NCBI RefSeq assembly: GCF_024868665.1
Contig: NC_079894.1
Coordinates: 3,621,426-3,685,425 of the forward strand
From: Triplophysa rosa
Lineage: Eukaryota; Chordata; Actinopteri; Cypriniformes; Nemacheilidae
DNA: 64,000 nt
Direction of reading: 5' to 3'
The translations under genes and the position numbers were made by a program. The notes beneath the pieces are model-generated. The model was not told the DNA's origin. It saw only the letters and a program-made list of their open reading frames with translations, and made no database searches. This document shows, piece after piece, positions 20,337-30,518 of the stretch (positions are counted from its first letter, which is position 1; every line of letters begins with the position of its first letter).

Positions 20337-21019
20337 CTAAACTATGAATGCCTTGACAGACATCAATACATTGACTGCGACACATTTAGCAAACAGAATT
20401 CTCATGCCTGTCATAAGTAGGGTCATGGAGTTCATTTTAGGACCACCTAAAAACAAAATAGTAAAGCAAATAATTATATATATATACAGTATATATATAT
20501 TATAAAATTATTATTCAAAAGCAGAATTTATAACATATCTGTACTGACATATCTTGCAACATAGTGTATTTTATTACTAACCAGTGTTAGCGGAAACCGA
20601 ACTACTCGGTTGACAAGACAGTGGAACATTCTTTTTCTCAGACGGGTTAGCTGCAGAAAAACATTTATCCAGAACAAATAGTTTTTTTAAATGCTCTTAA
20701 ACAACCTTTAAGCCATATTAAAACAAACTTAAGTACAAACCTGTCACGGGACTGTCAGGAGTTTTGGCACCCTCTTTTTCTATTATTGTTTCATCCATTT
20801 TGCATTTTTGAATACTCTCTTTGTTGAAACCAGCATAGTAATAAGTTTTGCTGGCCGGGAACAAGGCAGCATTGCTGGTATTCAAACTTTTATCATTGTC
20901 ATCATTTAGAATCATTTTCTTATCTCTAGGGAAAAACCCGGCGGCCAGACAGATATCTGATCCTTTACCCTCTATAGTGTGCACGATGGACAGAGTCGGA
21001 GGAGTATTCGGTACATCTT
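20337..21019 (-). CDS. TRDC: T-cell receptor delta constant gene, three coding exons
   Basis: TRDC encodes the constant region of the delta chain of the gamma-delta T-cell receptor, a membrane protein that pairs with gamma and CD3. Exon 1 is 20741-21019, exon 2 is 20582-20650 and exon 3 is 20337-20446, all flanked by AG/GT and joined in phase 1. Exon 1 is an Ig domain with Cys in DICLAAGFFPRDKKMIL and a partner Cys 49 residues on (QKCKMDE). It lacks a strand-C Trp, which is also true of human TRDC. Exon 2 is a 23-codon connecting peptide with one Cys (LSCQPSSS), likely for the inter-chain disulfide. Exon 3 is the transmembrane end; MRILFAKCVAVNVLM closely matches the human TRDC segment with its basic Arg and Lys. 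The mature frame starts from the last base of a Jdelta segment. A minus-strand polyadenylation signal may be at 20212-20217. Confidence 0.95.
20463..20501. repeat. TA-rich microsatellite in TRDC intron 2
   Basis: Runs of tatata interrupted by cagtatat between TRDC exons 2 and 3. Confidence 0.8.
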
Positions 21020-21502
21020 CTGCGGAAAGAAGAATGAAGAGTTTTTAAGAGTTTTCAATCCTTTGGCAAGACAGAGTTTTCTGCACATGGGATGATGAAC
21101 CAGACCGAAAAATACACAGTAAACATACAAGATCTGCATTTCTACATTTTACATTAGCAAAATGTACATTTAAAAAAAAACATAATTTAATTTGCTTTTT
21201 ACAATTTGCGTTGCATCAAAGCGGCTGTACAAAACAACATAGTTGAACACACACAGAATACGATCCAATCATTACTTCAATGCAGTCCTTGCAACCATTT
21301 CATGCAGAAAACATCATCAGCTACAAACAATAAAATGACCACAAACGCTTTTTTCGGAGGAACAAACAAAATCAGCGTTCGTTTGTGATCATTTTAAGCT
21401 GAACGCATCAATTCAAGACTAACGTTACTAGAGACCTGAAATTTGAGTTTTTAACCCATGCACATTTTAGCACATTTTAGAAGCTTAAACAGAAAAACTT
21501 AC

Positions 21503-21562
21503 TTGGCACGACGGTGAGGGATATCGGCGTTCCGAATGTTAAAGGATCAGTAGCTAAAAATG
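21503..21562 (-). CDS. TRDJ: TCR delta joining segment, closest to TRDC
   Basis: The minus strand reads FLATDPLTFGTPISLTVVP, ending in a GTAAGT donor and splicing in phase to TRDC exon 1 (giving P-K-D-V-P). The motif is FGTP rather than FGXG. The 12-RSS has heptamer cacggct at 21563-21569, of which only CAC is canonical, and a good nonamer acaaaaacg at 21582-21590. It is a tandem duplicate of the next segment. Confidence 0.9.
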
Positions 21563-21732
21563 CACGGCTCCCGTACCCCTTACAAAAACGCTTCTGAACC
21601 GACATCAATACTGGGACTAACAACGAGACCTAACCCAGCCCCGTGAGCTAAATCTAACCCGTGAAAATTCCTCCTTTCACTGCATGGGTTGAAGAAGTGC
21701 ATTGCAAAACTATTAAAAGGCGATTTACTTAC

Positions 21733-21792
21733 TTGGGACGACAGTGAGAGATATCGGCTTTCCGAATGTTAAAGGATCAGTAGCTGAAAATC
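21733..21792 (-). CDS. TRDJ: TCR delta joining segment, middle
   Basis: The minus strand reads FSATDPLTFGKPISLTVVP with a GTAAGT donor. The RSS is heptamer cacgact at 21793-21799 and nonamer acaaaaacg at 21812-21820. The flanks (for example tgaaccgacatcaatactgg) match those of the segment 230 bp away, so the duplication is recent. Confidence 0.9.
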
Positions 21793-21942
21793 CACGACTA
21801 ACGTACGCCTTACAAAAACGCAATTGAACCGACATCAATACTGGGACGAACAAATGGATCTAAACCAGCCCCATGAGCTAAAAATTTTTCTGCATTGGTT
21901 GAAGAAGTGCATTGCAATAATATTGAAAGTTAATTTACTTAC

Positions 21943-21990
21943 TTGGTATAACGGTGAGAGTGATGGGATCTCCAAAGGTTAGGGGATCTG
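21943..21990 (-). CDS. TRDJ: TCR delta joining segment, closest to Ddelta
   Basis: The minus strand reads DPLTFGDPITLTVIP with a GTAAGT donor. The heptamer is cacttca at 21991-21997 and the nonamer acaatatcc at 22010-22018, the poorest RSS of the three. Its downstream flank shares gaagaagtgcattgcaa with the flank of the middle segment, so all three Jdelta arose in tandem. Confidence 0.85.
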
Positions 21991-22332
21991 CACTTCATTC
22001 AGCCCTTATACAATATCCCTCCGTAACAGAAATCATCCCAACACCTCTCCAAAAAACACATTATAAAGCGGTATGAACTGATGACGTAAAATATCCAGTT
22101 GGAGAAGTCCGGTTTAGTTTTCTTTGAGCAGTAATTCCAGCTGATGGTGTACAGCCATGTTCATTCTTTGCCCGCTCCATTTCAAACACATGCAGGTCGC
22201 TGCAACCAAAACTTACGAAAGAGACAACAAAACTGAGAGAATTCAACCTGTGATGGTCCAGCCGTTCAGTCAAAATGTTGTTGATGTTTAAATCTATAAA
22301 TCTAGTTAATACGCCGACATAATCATGATGTA

Positions 22333-22410
22333 AGTTTTTGTACAGTGCACAATGAAAAATGTGTCACTGTGGTAGTCCACCCCACGACAGAAAACACCGG
22401 CACAAAATCT
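22333..22410 (-). CDS. TRDD: TCR delta diversity segment with both RSS, 3' copy
   Basis: On the plus strand: nonamer agtttttgt (22333-22341), 23-bp spacer, heptamer cactgtg (22365-22371), D segment (22372-22382), heptamer cacgaca (22383-22389), 12-bp spacer, nonamer acaaaatct (22402-22410). Read on the minus strand the D is GGGTGGACTAC with a 12-RSS before it and a 23-RSS after it, the arrangement known for Ddelta. The 5' heptamer is degenerate. Confidence 0.82.
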
Positions 22411-22608
22411 ACCTGCTGGATTAAAACATGTGGAAAGGCTGTCTAATGTCAAAATGAGAGAAACACAGCTTCCTTCAGTAAAATATAAATGATGCTTTCC
22501 TAAAAAGTTATTGATTCAATCTCTTTAAGTATTTTAAAATCCAGAGCAGTCTAGAAAGAATCGCTCAGAGCAGCGAGAGGCATTTGAGCTCTGTGTCGTT
22601 CAGGCAGA

Positions 22609-22688
22609 GGTTTTTGTACGAGTCCAAACCAGAAATGAATCACTGTGCGTACCCCCAATCCACACTGACACACTTCTCAACAAAAACC
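22609..22688 (-). CDS. TRDD: TCR delta diversity segment with both RSS, 5' copy
   Basis: On the plus strand: perfect nonamer ggtttttgt (22609-22617), 23-bp spacer, perfect heptamer cactgtg (22641-22647), D segment (22648-22660), heptamer cacactg (22661-22667), 12-bp spacer, perfect nonamer acaaaaacc (22680-22688). The minus-strand D is GATTGGGGGTACG, G-rich as Ddelta segments usually are. The exact 23/12 spacers make the call firm. Confidence 0.93.
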
Positions 22689-22699
22689 CACAGCCTTCT

Positions 22700-24298
22700 G
22701 CTGTGTGAAATAGTTAACAGAATAGCAAGTGAAATATCTTTAGAATAACATTTGTGAGGGCCAACCGCTGGCTGCAAACTTTTCTTTACATACAGAACAT
22801 GCTTCGGTTTACTTTAACAGTTTTTAACACTTAAAGTGTTTATTTCAAAATGCACTAATATAAGAAAATGATAATGAACAACTGTCCGTTACAAAATAAT
22901 ACATTTTAAATGAACAATATTAAAACAATTATTGATATACTTACTACAAATAATACTATATTTGTAACATATAACGTAACCGAAAATGTAACATGTTAAC
23001 TGAATATTTCAATCCCACCAAAATCATTTTCTAATACTTTACTTTAAGCCTTTACTTTTACCATTAAGCCATACCAGATATATAACACTTGATAAATGTA
23101 TAATTTTATAATAAAATGCTATCATGTTACGTTGGCAAACATGCCGAAGCTCCAAAAAGCTCATTGGTTCTCGCATGTATCGTGAATAGCTGTCATACAC
23201 CTGTTGTGTCGAGAGAGACACAAGAACCGATGACTTTCAATATTAGCAACATGCCGCCATATTTTAATTACTGTGTGCCGCTGATCTGTATGTTGCATAT
23301 ATTTCGCTTCACCTTACAAAGGAAGTCGTATACATCACGGATGCTGTATTTGGGTAAACCTACTACTCCTTTACTGGCTTTATATATGTATTACTTTCAG
23401 CAAACTTACAAATGTCAGATAATAAACCAATAGCTGCAAACGAAAAAGTAAAAGCTTTAAGAGTACATATTACAATTTCCTTAATTACATTTCATGCAGT
23501 GTGTAATGTTGCTGTGTGAGAATGTAAGCAGTCTGCCAAGTTGTAAAGCCGAAAGTGAACGAATAGCAAAGTTACTGGCTTGGGGAAAAAAGGAGTCGAC
23601 TCTGAATCACGCGAAAAAGTCGTCTGTCGTTCTAATTTCAGTTCCGGGTCAGATTTGCGTCACTCCGTGTAATGCCCGCCTACGTTCCATTTGCGACACT
23701 GCATGCGGTAGACCAATCACAGCAGACTAGACCATCTGACCAATCAGATCAGAGAAGGCTGACAGAAAGGAGGGGATTAGACAGATGAATCGCAGAACGA
23801 ATCATTTGAGAGTCAGTCAAGAAGTGAGGTAATAATAACTGCCTATTATTAGAAAATGTGTTTTTACACATTTTAGAGAAGTGTTTTTACACCGTGTATG
23901 CACGTAAACTTGTTGTTGGACACTCCATAAACCCAAGTAGGACCTTAAAAATCACAAAATATGTACTCTTTAAAACAAACGATGCAAGAAACAAGAGTAA
24001 GTAACCTGACTACAGTCAGGTAAATTGTTGCAAACGGATAAACTGCTCTATCCAGTATCTCAGAGATGACGTATTTTTGTAGGATAACCCGGAAGTAAGC
24101 GCCATGCTGGTTCCCTCGACCGAAAGCCTATGCATTTTTCCCATAGACTTTTGGAAGATCGCAAAAAATAAGCTCTGTGAACGGTTTATGATGTTTACAC
24201 GTTTTGTCTATCAAGATAATCTTTACAAATTAACACCACATTTGTTACTTTTGAAGCCGAAATACAATAGGCAGAAGTAAAAAGCTAACACGATGCTA
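22700..24298. other. no gene; probable old transposon DNA
   Basis: No V segment, RSS or exon recognised. The stretch 23690-23830 (words accaatcacagcagactaga and tctgaccaatcagatcagag) resembles a dispersed fish DNA-transposon sequence. The reading frame at 23116-23433 has no recognisable domain and is probably chance. Confidence 0.5.
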
Positions 24299-25079
24299 TA
24301 AACAGATAGGGCTGTAGTCAATTCCACCGTTGTCGAGTCCAAGACAAGTCCAAGTCCAAAGAGGTTCGAGTCCAAGTCAAGACCGAGTCAAATTGAGACG
24401 GTCAAGACAGAGACAGAAAAAAAATCATGACTACAAGACCACATACTTAACTATTGAGAATATTTGTGATGCAAGAGACATATCTATTCTAAGATAATGA
24501 TTTTCATTATTGTTTGTAATGATCAAACAGACAATTTTATTTTACCTTAAAATAAGGTAATTTTATTTACTTTAGGTATAGCACTAAAGTCACAAAGCCA
24601 AAGTGTAACGTCACATTTTTTTTATTGAAGTGTAACAATCCTATTCTGCCAATAGAAAATGTAACAAATAACCAGCAAACACTTGAATATGTTCCCATTC
24701 TTGAACTTATGACTCAAGCTTAAGTTATAGTCGTGCGTAGGACCGTGTCGGTTTTCATTTACACTTCTGCCTTGTTGTCCGCGTCGACAGGCAATGACCA
24801 CTAGGCGTCAGTGTCCACGCGCGTTACTTGTGTAACCAAGACAAGAGGCGAAGAAGAATGAGCTCGTTTGAGAAGCATTAGCAGTGATAGTGGCAAGTAA
24901 ACGGTCACTTTTGTTGCAGCTTGAGATGTTAAATACAGAAGCACAAATAATTTACTCAGATAATTCATTCGGAAATGCGTTTGAGTAAACATGATGCTAT
25001 CGCGGAGTTTTTTTGACCTGAGGGAGGGGTTCAAACAGACCAATCACAGCGCTTGCGGTCCGCGTAGAGTTGAGGCGTT

Positions 25080-25480
25080 GTTACATTTTTGGAGAGGTGC
25101 GCGTCAGCCTACGGCGTATGGCGTTCCATACGGTCCTAAAAAATGACTTTGCAGCACACACTCGTCTCACTGAACGTCTCACTCCACGTCTTAACCGTTT
25201 TTGTATTCTGCTATTTATTGCATTGAATTCAAGACGCAGACGACACGTTGACGTAACGCAGACGTCACGTAAATCACGTGTGGCCGTGAAGCGTCTATGC
25301 AGACGTCACGCGTCATTCACGTGTAGCAGTGAAGTTATTTGTTTTCAGTTTTGCTAACACGTATTGTGACACGCTACTCTACACGGCTTAATGCAGAGTG
25401 TCTATGGCGTTCCATACGGTTCAAAAATATGACTTTGCAGCACACACTCGTCTCAATGAACGTGACGTCTGCGTCTGTCC
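25080..25480. repeat. repeated arm, inverted relative to 29380-29500
   Basis: The phrase tatggcgttccatacggt occurs at about 25118 and again near 25404, each followed by gactttgcagcacacactcg. The inverted form (accgtatggaacgccata and cgagtgtgtgctg) occurs at about 29390-29445. This suggests an inner element with long inverted arms nested in the 6.2-kb insertion. Confidence 0.6.
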
Positions 25481-26042
25481 TAGGAACTAATGTTTATGTG
25501 TTGTTTCCTTGACATTCTGTTAATTGTGTTGCGCACTGGCAAGGATCAGCTGTCAATCTTAGTTTATGCTGTTTGTTATGCTTTGTGTAATGTGTTTGTG
25601 CAATACATTTAAGTCCAGAACCATTTTATATCTCATTATTATATGTTGTGCATGTTATTGCTGCTTTCTGATGTTTATATGGTTCTGATGCGATCGATTA
25701 TTGCTGCTGAGTTTTCTGATATAATCATTGAAAACGTACATCATTGTCCATGCTGTAGCGTTGCATTCCTAGGGAATTATGTAATTGCTTACAGCAAAAT
25801 TATTCAGCGCACTACTATATTATTGTTAACTCCATTGTGACTTTTGATTTGTTTACATGCAATTGTTTTGTTTTTAGCATTTCGTTTTTTTCTGCAAAGC
25901 TCAGCTTTAGCATCTTTATCTTATCAAACATTATTTTACTTGTTGTATAATGTGTATGCATTTGCAAGGTTTTACTAGGTTATTGGCACATGTCATATTA
26001 TTGTATTTGTGTTTATTGTAGTCATTGTGTTGAATATAAGTC

Positions 26043-26228
26043 GTGGCCTATGGTTAGCGATTCGGGCTTCGTGACCAGAAGGTCGCTGGTTCGATTCTAG
26101 GGCCGGTGGGTATAGCCTTGCTCTGCCTTTTTATGTAACTGATTTAAAGATATACTATAAGATGTATAGCTTGCATGTACTGTAAATCGCTTTGGATGAA
26201 AGAGTTTCCAAATGCGTAAATGTAAATA
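26043..26228 (+). repeat. tRNA-derived SINE
   Basis: The head has RNA polymerase III promoter boxes: tggttagcgattcgg (box A) and ggtcgctggttcgattc (box B). The tail cgctttggatgaaagagttt then aaatgcgtaaatgtaaat matches the tail found in many fish SINEs. Reverse-oriented relatives lie in smg7 introns 1 and 3. It is a retroposon, not a working tRNA gene. Confidence 0.8.
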
Positions 26229-29224
26229 AGTTAGGACCAGTCAACAGAAAAAAAATTATGACTAACTTGTAAGACCAGTCTGAGCAGTTTATGCAACCTA
26301 CACAAGTCTTGAAGAACGCTGAAGATCAAATTAAATAGTATCAAATTAAATAGTATGCTGTAATTATGGTTATAGGTAACATAAACCGCACAAAAACTGC
26401 ACTACTGCGTGGATAAAATAAACTTCAACAGTGGGCCAGTGAGATGTTTAAAGTTCTGCCTTTGACACGGCTTGGGGCCATCATTTATGGAAATGAGACT
26501 GATTTTGACAATTTATGGTCCCTCTTGTTATTGTAGTCTCCCTTAGAATATATCACAGGTTTGTTAAAAAAGGCGTTGTGTGCTTAAATTGGAAAGTTTA
26601 CTGTTTTTTATTTGGTGCTGGAGGTAGGGCTGACGGTAAGTTTTTGTTTCTTACCGCGGTGAAGACGCAACAAATCATGCGGTTTGGCGGTTAATCGCAC
26701 CCAACAACACACCTCCACAAATATACCATTTATAATATTTTTTTTCAGATGCAACATAAAAGAGGGTTTTTCTCCGCAGAAGCTGCAGAAAGAACAACAG
26801 GGTAACAATATAAACGCACTTGAAACTTGAATAATTTATCGTTTTTAACAGCAAATTATCATTAATATTATATAACTATTAATTAGGCTACATTTATAAA
26901 AACAACCTTTTTCAAAGCGCAACACAAAAAGGGAATATCGGGCTAGCCTGTAGTACAAGTGTTCGGCTGTTGTACAACTACTGGGTCCGCTTTAGTGAAT
27001 CGCAAGGTCTTAGTGTTTCGTGCGAGGAAAACCAACATGTTCACTTTGTCTGGTTTTAGCGAGGCTCTTAACTAGCGATGTGCACGAATGTTCAAATACT
27101 GGGATCCGAATAAAAATGCCATTCGAATATTCTATTTTTCATAAGAATAAAAACTGCGTCAACCACAGGGTTAAGTTACCTCTGCAGAAGACCCTAGATT
27201 GATTCTTCCCTTCATCTGTAATGAATTTATAATATACAGAAATATAAAAAAATCATATGTTCCTAAATCTTTGTTCAGATCGCAAGCTAGTTTAAATATT
27301 TTAAGTTTACACACCGGATGCTCGGATCGCATTTTATGCTCGGCTCACATCACCATATTAAAATGTTTTAAAAACGTGAGCCACAAAATTCGTTAACATT
27401 ACTTAAATATGAGTTGGAATAAGAATACCAACGTAATATTAAATGATTCATTTATTATTTCCATAACTTGTTCAGAGCGGTTGTTAGAAATATATTAGGC
27501 TAACTAATTCTGATTTCAACAACTTGAAACATTAAAATGTACATTTCACTGCAACTAATGTTAATAAGTTTGGCCTTAGCATAAGACTGGTACCTTATAT
27601 AACCTAATTCGCCTGTAAATAAATTCGCACGGATGTTTTTTTGTTTGTTTGTTTTAAAACGCCTGCAATTCCATAGTTAGGCTACCTTATTGATTTTATT
27701 TATTGATGCAAATGCAATGCAAAGCTAAACAAGACAGACACAATATTATATAAGAATATTTATATGCCGTGGTGATCAACAGGATTAGTAATTTTTCCTC
27801 AGATGACGTCCGTAATAAACAGGAAACAAGCACTACAATGGCTCCGTCTTTGTTTTTAGGATCAATTAACAGTCGGCATGGAGGTAAGGCTGTTTACTTT
27901 ATTTATTATTAACATTATAAACAATAAAGCCAGATATTCTTGTCAGATCTGGGTTTTGTTACCGGGAGTTAGAGACTGAGCACCGCGTTTTCTCCGCTGT
28001 CGGCTTGTTAACCGTCCGACTTAGTTGAACAGACTTTCACAGAATAAAATAGACTCTATATGTTTGTTTTTCTTATCAAGAACATGTAAAACAAAATGAA
28101 ACAAGATAACCATATATCGTTGTGTTTTGTTCGTTTAGTTTTTGTATGTCTGGTTTTTGTATGATTTCCTTTGCCATGTTTCAAATCGCAGTTTTTATGT
28201 ATTAAAAAAAATTCAAACGTTGCTTATCTTTTCACCATTAAAAAACCTATATGCAGGATATAATATTAGTGCGTTATGAAAAATGTAAAAAATACGTCTT
28301 TATTAATTTAATTTAAATAAACGAATATTCGTTTTTTAATTAGCTCAAATATTCGAACATGAAATTATTGAAAAATACCCTTATCCCTAAAGTTTATTTA
28401 ATTGTGTTTGTTATTGTATTCATTGCTAAACTGATCCATTTTTGTTAACACTAAGTTAAAAGGTTAGTAGAGATGTGGGTGCCAATTTATTTTCTTTTGT
28501 TCTTGTTTTCTCCTGTGTAAGGAAGGTAGGGTATTTTGCTGTATTTTGGTCTTTTTATTGTGTTAGTCTAGTTAGTTACTTTCCCTACTAGGTAGAGTGT
28601 CTTTTGTTTATTATTTTGGCTTAACCCCCCTCTTGAAGCTTGAAACCCTTCAACAATTTTGTTAATAAAATAACTATTTTGCTTCCTTTGACATTTGAGT
28701 TTTTTTTAGATCTTTTTTTTAATTGAGTGATCTTAAGTCTTGCAGCTGACACACACCACAACACCATTTTTATTCTGTTAGTGCCTCCTTTTGAACCCTA
28801 GACTTATGGGGGTTGTAACAGGTACAGTGCCAGTTCTGCATGGGAGAGGTGGCAGCAACGCAGAAGAAGGTAATGTCATGCGATCTTCTGAAAAGTATTA
28901 ATTGTGTAAGTTATATTTTTTATGTTAAATAACCTCAAGTTAAAAACCTTAAATATAAAGAGGCATTTAGTTGCTAGTTTAAATAAAATCTTAATTTAAG
29001 ATCAGTCAAATTCATGCGAACATGTATTTATTACTTGGCGGTGTGTTTATTGCTTTAACTAACAGTGGCAAACAGAAAGTATACAATTATTTTCTGTTAA
29101 TAATTGTTTACATAGGTGCATGTCAGACTTACATTAACGTTAACAGCCAGTCGGGGGCGCTTGATAGCGCTTCACTAAACTCACGGAGGTGGAGCTGGAC
29201 TAAATCAAGCTCCGTCCGTTTTGC

Positions 29225-29385
29225 GCTGCAGACGCAGACGTCACGTTTAGCAGGCGCAGACGTCACGTTCATGCAGAGGAATGAGTGAAGTGGCAGACGC
29301 AGAGTCACGTTTGGCAGACGCAGACGTCACGTTTGGCAGACGCAGACGTCACGTTTGGCAGACGCACGACGTCACTGTTCTAGCT
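29225..29385. repeat. tandem GC-rich repeat around gcagacgtcacgtt
   Basis: The phrase gcagacgcagacgtcacgtt is repeated about five times with variation. It has many CpG and ACGTCA words. It lies inside the hAT-like insertion, next to the inverted arm at 29390. Confidence 0.75.
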
Positions 29386-29560
29386 GCAGAACGAGTGTGT
29401 GCTGTCAACAGTTCAATTTTATTTGACCGTATGGAACGCCATAACGCGTAGCGGTACGCGCTCTGCGTAGGTCCTGACGGCAGAACCATAAATTGGGCTT
29501 TAGTGTCCCCCAAAGTAACCACCCCCCCCACATTTTTAAGGAACTTTTTAAACACCGTGT

Positions 29561-29561
29561 G

Positions 29562-29604
<43 letters not shown>
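29561..29604. repeat. GT dinucleotide microsatellite
   Basis: About 20 gt units ending in gcgcgcc. Confidence 0.95.
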
Positions 29605-29609
<5 letters not shown>

Positions 29610-30518
29610 CTGCCCGTGCTCGTGCGTGTCGATAGAGGAGCTGCCATAAAGAGCAGAGGCCCCACGGCTCGTTTAAAAGCACGTTTCGGTGCCCATACTT
29701 AAATAACATGTTCATATCGCAATGACAATAAAAATACGATCAATCTTATCTTTAAGCCCTACTTAATAAACTCATAACTACTTTCTAAAAATATTCAAAT
29801 GCAATGCTAACTCTGAAACATGGCATTAACTTACCTCTCTTTGTGAGGCCTTTGCAGGTTTCTTACAAAATTGGATGTTGTCCCACGGGTTTCGGAGAAA
29901 GTTTTGTTGCAAAAAGTTTCCTTTTAAGCGCACTGTCGATAAATTCTTTATGGTTTGTAAAACCAAATGTTATTATGCCGCTGCTCGCTGACATCGTGCC
30001 TGATGAATGATTGATGCTGTTCAGTTCGGGCCGCGGACGAATCGTTCATTTGAACCGGTTCTTTCTTTTAAGTGAACCGGTCGAACCAGTTAACCTGAAT
30101 TGTTCGCGTTTAGCGTCTCCCGTAAACACTTAATATTACCCACAAATTAATTCAGTTCTTCACTTTCTGGCGTGCATGACAGTCCCGAGGACTTGAACCA
30201 ATATACCGGAGTTATTTAGTTACACCAACAGCACACAATGAACTGAACTGCTGTGTGAAGAGAGAAATTATGAACACGCGCGGCTCGAGTCGAGAGTCGG
30301 CAACAGTTTTCGGATCACAAGAAGAATGCTCTATCAATGTTTTGTTTTGAAGGAGAAAAAATATATATATATCTGGACTCGGTCGAGACCGACTAGAACA
30401 TTTGGTGAGACCAATGACCAAGTCCGAGACAAGTCCGAGTGCAAATACCAACGAGTCCAAGACAAGTCCGAGATCATAAAAAAACGACTCGAGTCCGGTC
30501 TCCAGCACTATAAACAGA

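Larger units (their letters stand above)
24307..30510. mobile_element. 6.2-kb hAT-like insertion with 8-bp target duplication
   Basis: The element starts tagggctgtagtcaattcca and ends ggtctccagcacta, with TAG-GCTG type imperfect inverted ends. The flanking 8 bp taaacaga occur exactly on both sides (24299-24306 and 30511-30518), the length expected for hAT elements. Both termini carry subterminal runs of gtccaag / gagtccaagacaagtcc. No transposase-sized frame is present. Internally it holds a SINE, a GT microsatellite, tandem repeats and other repeat debris. It lies between the Ddelta segments and smg7. Confidence 0.72.

Noticed and set aside
23116..23433. 105-codon plus-strand frame upstream of Ddelta, considered as a V exon
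   Set aside because: Lacks V-region Cys/Trp/Tyr-x-Cys pattern, leader and 23-RSS.
26045..26120. tRNA-like head with boxes A and B
   Set aside because: Continues into a fish SINE body and tail; not an independent tRNA gene.
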